This document shows positions 5,227 through 10,459 of a stretch of DNA of 16,534 nt, piece by piece (position 1 is the first letter of the stretch; the number at the start of each line of letters is the position of its first letter). Source of the stretch: an uncultured Actinomycetes bacterium (GTDB lineage: Bacteria > Actinomycetota > Thermoleophilia > Solirubrobacterales > 70-9); assembly GCA_946886425.1 (NCBI GenBank), contig CAMPIP010000032.1, forward strand, positions 1-16,534, given 5' to 3'. Made by a program: the position numbers and the translations under genes. The notes beneath the pieces are model-generated. The model had not been told where the DNA came from, did no database searches, and worked only from the letters and a program-made list of their open reading frames with translations.

Positions 5227-6026
5227 CTTCGAGACTGCTTGCCATCGTCACCGACCCGCTCGAAGGCCGCGAGCCGATCGAGGAGCTGCGCCGCGGCGCC
5301 AACGGCGACGGGGTCGAGGTGCGCCTCGTCGTGCCCGCCGTCCCGGAGACGGCGTTCCGGGACCTGATGGGGGACGTCGACGAGCCGGCTCGGCAGGCCC
5401 ACGACGTCCTCGATGCTTCGCTGGCGACGCTGCGCCGGCAGGGCATCCCCGCCTCCGGCGAGGTCGGCGACTCCAATCCGGTTCTGGCTGCCCAGGACGC
5501 CCTGCGCGAAGCGCCCGCCGACGAAGTCTTGATCTTCGAGCACGGCGGCGAGCGGACGCCGTGGTTCGAGGACGGCCTCTTCGAGCGGGCACAGGAGGAA
5601 CTGGAGCCGCCGCTGCGGATGGTTGTCGTCGAGCCCGGCGTCGATGGCGGCCACGTCGTCGACGTCGAGCGCGCGACCGCTGGCACCGAGGACCTCGATA
5701 CCGGAGGCGAGGTCGATACCGCCTACTTCCCCGGCCTCTCCCGCAGCGACCTCTCCGGCATCGTGATCGGCATCGTCGGCACGATCGCCGCCGCGGTCCT
5801 GGCTGCCGCCGCGGCCGTCGACGCCAGCTCGGTCTCCGGCTGGCGCGCGGCGGCGGTCCTGATCGCGATCGGGCTCGCCCTGGTCAACCTCGCCCACGTC
5901 GTCGGCCTGACCCTGTTCGAGAGCGTCCGCTACCGGGGCGGCTTCGCCAGGTTCTTCCACACGGCTTCGCTGGTGCTGACCCCGGCCGGGGTGCTGACCA
6001 ACCTGCTGATCCTGCTGCTCGCCTAG
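5223..6026 (+). CDS. Universal-stress-protein-like domain fused to three C-terminal membrane helices
   Basis: The product has 267 residues. Residues 1-137 alternate strands and helices in the manner of a UspA-like alpha/beta fold (RLLAIVTD, VEVRLVVPAV, then ADEVLIFEHGG and PLRMVVVEPG). The nucleotide-binding G-x2-G-x9-G(S/T) signature of ATP-binding Usp proteins is not evident. A linker at about 138-175 leads to hydrophobic segments at about 178-198, 208-231 and 247-267, so the domain would be cytoplasmic and membrane tethered. It is the last gene of a translationally coupled operon with a SigB/F-type promoter. Its stop TAG shares the palindrome CTAG with the stop of the convergent MscS gene. 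The membrane part is confident; the Usp assignment is moderate. Confidence 0.75.
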   Translation: MTSRLLAIVTDPLEGREPIEELRRGANGDGVEVRLVVPAVPETAFRDLMGDVDEPARQAHDVLDASLATLRRQGIPASGEVGDSNPVLAAQDALREAPADEVLIFEHGGERTPWFEDGLFERAQEELEPPLRMVVVEPGVDGGHVVDVERATAGTEDLDTGGEVDTAYFPGLSRSDLSGIVIGIVGTIAAAVLAAAAAVDASSVSGWRAAAVLIAIGLALVNLAHVVGLTLFESVRYRGGFARFFHTASLVLTPAGVLTNLLILLLA

Positions 6027-6967
6027 CTCGCGCGGATCGACGCGCCGTCCACGCCGTCGCCGTCGCGCAGCGCCACCAGCACCTCCTCGGCCAGCTGCGA
6101 GCCGTCCTCGGGCCGCAGTGGCGTCGCGTTGATTCGCAGCACTACGCCGTCGCCGTCGAGTTCCTCCAGCGCGACGCTGGGCCGGTACCGGGTCGGCACG
6201 GTGATCGCCCGCAGCAGCCGCTCCTCGACCTGCCGCGGGCTGGCGGCTCCCTCGAACCGTGCCCGCAGGTCGACCCTCTCGGGCTCGCGCAGCGGTACCA
6301 CGACGAGGTTGATGAGGACGCTGTTGGGGACCAGCAGCCGATCGGCTCCCTGGACCAGGGTCGCGTAGAAGAGGCCCAGCGAGCTGACCGTGCCCTCGAT
6401 CGAGCCAGCCAGGGCGCCGCCGACGAGACGCACCCGCTCGCCGACCCGGAAGGGACGGGTGCTCTGCAGGACGATGCCGGCGAAGAGCCCGCCGAGCGTC
6501 TGCTGCGCGGCGAGGCCGAGGACGATCGCCGTGAAGGCGCCGCCAACCGCCAGCGCTGCCGCGTTGACCCCGGCGATCCGCAGCGCCAGCACCACCACCA
6601 GCGCCATCGCGAAGAGCCGGATCACGAAGCCGACCGTTCCCGCCGTCGCCGGGTTGAGGCGCCGATAGAGCTGCGGGGAGACCCCGCGGACCAGCCAGTG
6701 GGTCGCCACCGATCCAACCAGGATCAGGACGAGGACGGTTCCGGCCCGGGCCCACTGCTCATAGCCGGGGAAGAGGCGATGGCGGTTGTAGTAGACGACC
6801 AGGGTCGCGGCGAGCACCGCCAGCGCCGCCAGCAGCTCGACGAAGGTCCGCTTCGAGAGCCGCGGCGCCAGTTCCTCCTCCAGGCCCAGCGACTGCCAGG
6901 CGTGGCTGCGCGTCTCAAAGAGCTCACGGGGCATCATGCGGCGGCGCGGCGTCGGCACCCACCCCAT
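6023..6967 (-). CDS. MscS-family mechanosensitive ion channel
   Basis: The product has up to 314 residues. Hydrophobic helices lie at about 44-60, 76-93 and 109-133. The pore-lining TM3 at 135-166 is rich in Ala/Gly (AAALAVGGAFTAIVLGLAAQ), followed by the beta-domain signature (STRPFRVGERVRL, then GTVSSLGLFYATL and RLLVPNSVL). A C-terminal alpha/beta portion runs to residue 314. The family forms homo-heptameric channels in the inner membrane that release solutes on hypo-osmotic shock. The gene begins 19 nt after the stop of the second sigma gene on the same strand, so it is probably cotranscribed. The start may be ATG 6967, 6937 or 6934; no clear Shine-Dalgarno decides, and a GGGTAC box directly abuts ATG 6967, which would favour a later start if that box is used. 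Confidence 0.9.
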   Translation of the reverse strand: MGWVPTPRRRMMPRELFETRSHAWQSLGLEEELAPRLSKRTFVELLAALAVLAATLVVYYNRHRLFPGYEQWARAGTVLVLILVGSVATHWLVRGVSPQLYRRLNPATAGTVGFVIRLFAMALVVVLALRIAGVNAAALAVGGAFTAIVLGLAAQQTLGGLFAGIVLQSTRPFRVGERVRLVGGALAGSIEGTVSSLGLFYATLVQGADRLLVPNSVLINLVVVPLREPERVDLRARFEGAASPRQVEERLLRAITVPTRYRPSVALEELDGDGVVLRINATPLRPEDGSQLAEEVLVALRDGDGVDGASIRAS

Positions 6968-6986
6968 GTACCCAGCGTTCCCGCGC

Positions 6987-7793
6987 CTATGCGTCCCGTT
7001 CTTCCTCGTCGACCTGCTGGCGGATTCGCTCCAGGGTGCGGCGGAGGATCCGTGAGACGTGCATCTGCGAGTGGCCGATCTGCTCGGCGATCTGCGACTG
7101 CGTCATATCCTCGACAAAGCGCAGGCGCAGGATCAGGCGCTCGCGGTCGTCGAGCGCGGGCAGCGCCGACTCCAGGGTTACCCGGTCCTCGACCAGCCCG
7201 AAGCCCCGGTCCTCCTCGCCGATCCACTCGCCCGCCGGCGATTCCTCGCTGTCGTCGCCGCCGACCGGCCGGTCGAGCGAGAGCGGCCGCCGGTTGCGGT
7301 TCGCCTCGAGCACCTCCAGCACCTCGGTGGGGTCCATCTCCAGGCGCTCGGCCAGCTCCGCCACCGAGGGCGAGCGCTGCAGCTCGACGGTCAGCTTCGA
7401 CATCGCCTTCTCGACTTCGGCCATGCGGTCGTGGAGGCCGCGCGGCACCCGCACGGTCCAGACCCGGTCGCGGAAGTGGCGCTTCAGTTCGCCGAGGATG
7501 GTCGGCGATGCGAAGGCGGGGAAGGGGGTGCCGCGGCCGGGGTCGAAGCGGTCGATCGCGTTGACGAGCCCGAGGCTGGCCACCTGCATCAGGTCGTCGA
7601 AGGACTCGCTGCCGCCTCGGTAGCGAGCCGCCAGGCTGCGGGCGAAGGGGAGGTAGCGGCGGACCAGCTCTTCGCGGGTGGCCGGGTCGCGGTTGACGAG
7701 GAAGCGGTCCCAGAGCGCGCGCTCGCTGGCCAGCCCGTCGACGGGCTGGCCGGTCTCGCGGTTCGCTGCTGGTTTTCTTTCGCTGGCTGCCAT
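6987..7793 (-). CDS. SigB/SigF/SigG-family RNA polymerase sigma factor (copy 2)
   Basis: The product has 268 residues from ATG 7793. It is collinear with copy 1 at 1405-2220 and nearly identical in region 2 (SLGLVNAIDRFDPGRG, ILGELKRHFRDRVWTVRVPR) and in the region 4 helix-turn-helix (MTQSQIAEQIGHSQMHVSRI). The N-terminal 40 residues and the acidic linker before region 4 differ. The DNA is also conserved: 36 bp at 7530-7565 are identical to 1954-1989. With such similar regions 2.4 and 4.2 the two factors should read the same or overlapping promoters. The MscS gene follows 19 nt downstream. The encapsulin operon diverges from it across 145 bp. I see no clear promoter or strong ribosome site for this copy. 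Confidence 0.93.
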   Translation of the reverse strand: MAASERKPAANRETGQPVDGLASERALWDRFLVNRDPATREELVRRYLPFARSLAARYRGGSESFDDLMQVASLGLVNAIDRFDPGRGTPFPAFASPTILGELKRHFRDRVWTVRVPRGLHDRMAEVEKAMSKLTVELQRSPSVAELAERLEMDPTEVLEVLEANRNRRPLSLDRPVGGDDSEESPAGEWIGEEDRGFGLVEDRVTLESALPALDDRERLILRLRFVEDMTQSQIAEQIGHSQMHVSRILRRTLERIRQQVDEEERDA

Positions 7794-7903
7794 CTCTACG
7801 CGCCGGATCGACTAACCGACGCCGCCCTTGAGCCGTGGCCGTGCAGCGCCCAATGCGACCTGCTGGCGGCCGCCGCCACACCTTACTCACCGTCGCGGCC
7901 CTG

Positions 7904-7928
7904 GTAGACACGCTGCCGATTCGGGTAC
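7904..7928 (+). promoter_or_regulatory. SigB/F-like -10 box of the ferritin-encapsulin operon (poor -35)
   Basis: GGGTAC at 7923-7928 ends 10 nt before ATG 7939, with no Shine-Dalgarno between, the same geometry as the leaderless SigB/F-type genes at 4166, 4218 and 4775. The best -35 candidate at the usual spacing is GTAGAC (7904-7909, N13), which matches GTTT poorly. Confidence 0.4.
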
Positions 7929-7938
7929 GGTGGCGCCG

Positions 7939-8325
7939 ATGGGCTTCGACCAGTACCACGAGCCGCCCGAGGAGCTGCCGGCAGAGACGCGCACCTTCGC
8001 CCGCCTCTGCGCCTCCCTCGAAGAGGAGTCGCAGGCGATCGGTTGGTACCAGCAGCGGCTCGCGGTCGAGCCCGACGCGGAGGCACGAGCGATCATGGAG
8101 GACGCCCAGGGCGAGGAGTTCAAGCACTTCGCGATGGACCTCGAGTTCCTGCTGCGGCGGACGCCGCGCTGGCGCCAGATCGCCGAGGGGGTCCTCTTCA
8201 AGGAGGGCGACATCGTCGCGCACGGCGAGGCGGCTGAGGCCGAGTCCGGCGGTGGCGACGGTGACGACAACGACGACGGCTCGGGCGACGGCTCGCTCGG
8301 CATCGGCAGCTTGAAGGGAGCCTGA
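7939..8325 (+). CDS. Encapsulated ferritin-like protein (EncFtn), encapsulin cargo
   Basis: The product has 128 residues from ATG 7939. Two helices carry the EncFtn ferroxidase residues in the same spacing as the characterised Rhodospirillum rubrum protein (as I recall its residues E32, W38, E62, H65): here E30, W36, E60 and H63, in LEEESQAIGW and QGEEFKHFAMDLEFLLR. EncFtn has half of a ferritin four-helix bundle and builds its iron site at a dimer interface; it oxidises Fe2+ and delivers mineral into the encapsulin shell. Residues about 98-117 are a Gly/Asp-rich flexible linker. The last residues SLGIGSLKGA are the cargo-loading peptide. The encapsulin gene starts 2 nt after the stop codon, forming the classic two-gene iron-storage operon. 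It is probably leaderless, downstream of GGGTAC. Confidence 0.93.
   Translation: MGFDQYHEPPEELPAETRTFARLCASLEEESQAIGWYQQRLAVEPDAEARAIMEDAQGEEFKHFAMDLEFLLRRTPRWRQIAEGVLFKEGDIVAHGEAAEAESGGGDGDDNDDGSGDGSLGIGSLKGA
8293..8322 (+). other. Encapsulin cargo-loading peptide (C-terminal tag of EncFtn)
   Basis: The codons encode SLGIGSLKGA at the extreme C-terminus, preceded by a Gly/Asp linker. The LGIGSLKG core is the known targeting motif of actinobacterial encapsulin cargos such as DyP peroxidases. It docks onto the inner face of the shell protein. Confidence 0.9.
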
Positions 8326-8327
8326 CC

Positions 8328-9134
8328 GTGAATCATCTTCTCCGCGGGCACGCGCCGCTCTCCGCCGGCAACTGGAAGCTGCTCGACGACGAGGCTCGCG
8401 AGCGCCTGCAGGGCGCCCTCGCCGCACGCCGCCTGGTCGACTTCTCGGGGCCCCACGGATGGGGGCACTCGGCGACCAACCTCGGCCGCACGACGCCGAT
8501 CGCGACCGCCCCGTGCGAGGGTGTCGCGGCCGCCCAGCGCCGGATCCTGCCGCTCGCCGAGCTGCGCGCCGAGTTCTCGGTCTCGCTGTCGGAGTTGCGC
8601 GACGACGACCGCGGCGCCCCCGACGCCGACCTCGAGTCGCTCGACCGGGCGGCCCGCCAGATCGCGGTTGCCGAGAACGTTGCCGTCTTCCACGGCTGGG
8701 AGGGGGCGGCGATCGGCGGCATCGCCGAGTCCTCGCCGGTCGAGCCGCGGCCACTCGGCGAGAGCGGCGAGGACTACCCGCGCTCGGTTGCCCGCGCCGT
8801 CGAAGCGCTGCGCGAGGGCGGCGTCGGCGGCCCCTACGGCCTCGCCCTCGGCCCCGACGAGCACCGCCATGCGATCGAAACCGCCGAGCACGGCGGCTAC
8901 CCGCTGATGGACCACCTGGCGAAGATCCTCTGCGGTGGCCCGATCGTCTGGGCTCCCGGTGTGCGCGGCGGCGTCGTTCTCAGCCTGCGCGGGGGCGACT
9001 TCCTCTTCGAGTCCGGCCAGGACCTCTCGATCGGATACAGCCACCACGACGCCGAGGCCGTGCACCTCTACCTCGAGGAGAGCTTCTCGTTCGTCGTCGC
9101 CACGCCCGAGGCGGCGGCGCCGCTGACTTCCTGA
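8328..9134 (+). CDS. enc: Family 1 encapsulin shell protein
   Basis: The product has 268 residues from GTG 8328, with AAGGGAG about 7 nt upstream inside the end of the ferritin gene. It has the HK97-fold linocin/encapsulin hallmarks: the N-terminal helix LSAGNWKLLDDEARERL, the segment GPHGWGHSATNLGR, the E-loop and P-domain region (ISSUE-free, regular length) and the C-terminal DLSIGYSHHDAEAVHLYLEE, where encapsulins carry their conserved GQD.SIGY pattern. The length matches family 1 shells, which usually form 60-subunit, roughly 24-nm capsids. Its cargo is the EncFtn encoded just upstream, so the product is an iron-storage nanocompartment in the cytosol. A 66-nt gap separates it from the next gene, which may or may not be part of the operon. 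Confidence 0.96.
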   Translation: MNHLLRGHAPLSAGNWKLLDDEARERLQGALAARRLVDFSGPHGWGHSATNLGRTTPIATAPCEGVAAAQRRILPLAELRAEFSVSLSELRDDDRGAPDADLESLDRAARQIAVAENVAVFHGWEGAAIGGIAESSPVEPRPLGESGEDYPRSVARAVEALREGGVGGPYGLALGPDEHRHAIETAEHGGYPLMDHLAKILCGGPIVWAPGVRGGVVLSLRGGDFLFESGQDLSIGYSHHDAEAVHLYLEESFSFVVATPEAAAPLTS

Positions 9135-9200
9135 GCGGCGCGGCTCGGTCCTCACCCGTCCGGCTCCGGGCTCGGCTCGCGGCATGCCATCGTTGTTCCC

Positions 9201-9806
9201 GTGACGCCCTGGAAGCTGCCGCTGATCGTCGCCGCGATCGCCGTTCCGATCGCCGCCTCCTTCCTGCTCGTCGGGCCCGCCCTCGGCGCCGCGGTCGGGG
9301 CCCTGGCAGCGGTGGCAATCGTCGCCGTCGCGGTCTCCCAGCGTCCGCGCGGCCGGATCGGTCGACCACCAGGCGAGGACGGCAGGCGGCTGCTGCTCGT
9401 CCTCAGCCAGCCCGTCGAGGATCCCGACGCGCTGCGCGAGATCGCTGTGGAGGCAGGGGCGGGGGAGCGCCGCGCCGAGGTGCTGGTCCTGGCGCCGGCC
9501 CGGATCGGCTTCCTAGACCGCTGGGCCTCCGACGTCGAGGCCGCCCGCCGGGCGGCCCAGGAGCGGCTCGTCCTCACCATCGCCTCGCTGGCCAAGGTCG
9601 GCGTGGCCGCCGAGGCGCGGGTCGGGGACGAGGACCTGGTCCAGGCGGTCGAGGACCAGCTCGGCAGCTTCCCGGCCAGCGAGGTGATTCTCGCGACCGG
9701 CGACGACGACGAGGACCCGGCCGGCGCCGCCGCCGCGGCCGAGTTGGGCTCGCGCCTGCGAGCCGGCTTCCGGCGCCTCGTCGTCAGCGGTCGAGCAGGT
9801 CGCTGA
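9201..9806 (+). CDS. Membrane-anchored universal-stress-like protein
   Basis: The product has 201 residues from GTG 9201. Two N-terminal hydrophobic helices (about 6-24 and 27-46: LPLIVAAIAVPIAASFLL and LGAAVGALAAVAIVAVAV) form a hairpin. They are followed by a basic cytoplasmic stretch and an alpha/beta domain (about 60-200) with strands RRLLLVLSQP, AEVLVLAPA and SEVILATGDDDE in a Usp-like order. No nucleotide-binding glycine signature is evident. The topology is the reverse of the protein at 5223-6026, where the helices are C-terminal. No clear ribosome site precedes the GTG, and there is little room for a separate promoter after the encapsulin gene, so cotranscription is possible. Its 3' end overlaps the convergent gene by 23 bp. 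The Usp call is tentative. Confidence 0.72.
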   Translation: MTPWKLPLIVAAIAVPIAASFLLVGPALGAAVGALAAVAIVAVAVSQRPRGRIGRPPGEDGRRLLLVLSQPVEDPDALREIAVEAGAGERRAEVLVLAPARIGFLDRWASDVEAARRAAQERLVLTIASLAKVGVAAEARVGDEDLVQAVEDQLGSFPASEVILATGDDDEDPAGAAAAAELGSRLRAGFRRLVVSGRAGR

Positions 9807-10056
9807 ACCGCAGCGCCGCCCGTGTCGGCACCACGAAGATCTCTCCGTGGTGCAGCAGCCCGGCGGCGCTGAGGTCGCGGACGGCGCGTTCGACGGCGTC
9901 CCGCGCGGCAAAGCCGGCGTCCTCGCCGGCCAGCTCCCGGATCAGCTCGGCGAGCGTGACCTGGGTGGGGTGGAGGGCGATGACCTGCTGAAGGACGGCC
10001 GCCTCGGTGGCGTCGTCGTCGGCTGCCGTGGTCCAGTTGTCGTTCGCGTCACTCAT
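9784..10056 (-). CDS. Small winged-helix-like protein, function unknown
   Basis: The product has 90 residues from ATG 10056. After an acidic N-terminus (MSDANDNWTTAADDDATE), residues 20-85 show a winged-helix pattern: VLQQVIALHPTQVTLAELIR, then DAVERAVRDLSAAGLLHHGE and a wing strand IFVVPTRAALRF. It starts 10 nt after the stop of the ArsR-type gene, so the two form an operon. A second DNA-binding or sensor subunit is plausible, but no named family is recognised. Its end overlaps the convergent membrane protein gene by 23 bp (9784-9806), one of several tail-to-tail overlaps in this window. Confidence 0.7.
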   Translation of the reverse strand: MSDANDNWTTAADDDATEAAVLQQVIALHPTQVTLAELIRELAGEDAGFAARDAVERAVRDLSAAGLLHHGEIFVVPTRAALRFSDLLDR

Positions 10057-10066
10057 GCCCGTCCGC

Positions 10067-10399
10067 CTAAGCCCCCGGCTTCCCCCGGTTCTCCCCCTCC
10101 TCGTCCTCCTTCTCGGTCAGTCCGAGAACCTGCCGCGCCCAGGGAGTGTCGAGCGAGGTCGTGTAGAAGTGCTGTAACGAGCCGCGCACCTGCTTCGTCC
10201 GCACCAGGCTGACCGCGGCGCAGTCCGCCAGCACCCTGACGTGGTAGCTGACGTTGCTGAGAGGCATGTCCAGCGCGGTCGCGACCTCCCGCGGCGAGAT
10301 CTCCTCCTTGTCCAGCATCTGCCGGAGGATCCGCCGCCGCACCGAGTGCTGCAGGGCGAGGAGCAGATCATGGTCGTCCGAGTGTTTAGGCGCCCCCAT
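10067..10399 (-). CDS. ArsR-family helix-turn-helix transcriptional regulator
   Basis: The product has 110 residues from ATG 10399. Residues about 10-75 form the winged helix: HDLLLALQHSVRRRILRQML, then EISPREVATALDMPLSNVSY with the recognition helix SNVSYHVRVLADCAAVSLV, then a wing with VRTKQVRGSLQHFYTT. There is no CxC metal site of the classical ArsR/SmtB type; only Cys in ADCAAV is visible, so a metal-sensing role is not indicated. The charged C-terminal tail resembles helix-turn-helix proteins in the ArsR/HTH_20 group. A TTG at 10411 in frame lies inside the -10 box, so ATG 10399 is preferred. It is probably autoregulated through the repeats at 10427-10452. Confidence 0.85.
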   Translation of the reverse strand: MGAPKHSDDHDLLLALQHSVRRRILRQMLDKEEISPREVATALDMPLSNVSYHVRVLADCAAVSLVRTKQVRGSLQHFYTTSLDTPWARQVLGLTEKEDEEGENRGKPGA

Positions 10400-10409
10400 C
10401 TCGGTGGGC

Positions 10410-10438
10410 AATATAAAGCAAACGAAAGCTTTTGTCTG
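10410..10438 (-). promoter_or_regulatory. Candidate housekeeping-type promoter of the ArsR operon
   Basis: On the minus strand CAGACA (10438-10433, 4/6 to TTGACA), a 17-nt spacer and TATATT (10415-10410). The region is strikingly AT-rich for this genome. ATG 10399 begins 10 nt after the -10 box, suggesting a leaderless mRNA. Confidence 0.55.
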
Positions 10439-10452
10439 TAGAGCTTTTGTCT
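10427..10452 (-). repeat. Tandem direct repeat AGACAAAAGCT, probable operator
   Basis: Two exact 11-bp copies, at 10437-10427 and 10452-10442 read on the minus strand, spaced 15 bp start to start. The proximal copy covers the -35 box of the ArsR operon, where a bound repressor would block RNA polymerase. Autoregulation by the adjacent HTH protein is inferred. Confidence 0.6.
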
Positions 10453-10459
10453 ACTTCTC

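Noticed and set aside
5561..7564. Long plus-strand open frame across MscS and sigma copy 2
   Set aside because: It is antisense to two clear genes and frame-shifted against the Usp-membrane gene; its composition is Arg/Gln/Asp-rich without a fold pattern.
7794..7938. Promoter for sigma copy 2 in the divergent gap
   Set aside because: GGTTAG near 7818-7823 on the minus strand lacks a matching -35 at any reasonable spacing, so no promoter is claimed.
8459..9991. Long plus-strand open frame overlapping encapsulin
   Set aside because: It is in the wrong frame relative to the certain encapsulin gene; the Arg-rich translation is typical of a GC shadow.
10400..10411. TTG 10411 as start of the ArsR-type protein
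   Set aside because: It falls inside the TATATT -10 element; ATG 10399 is correctly placed.
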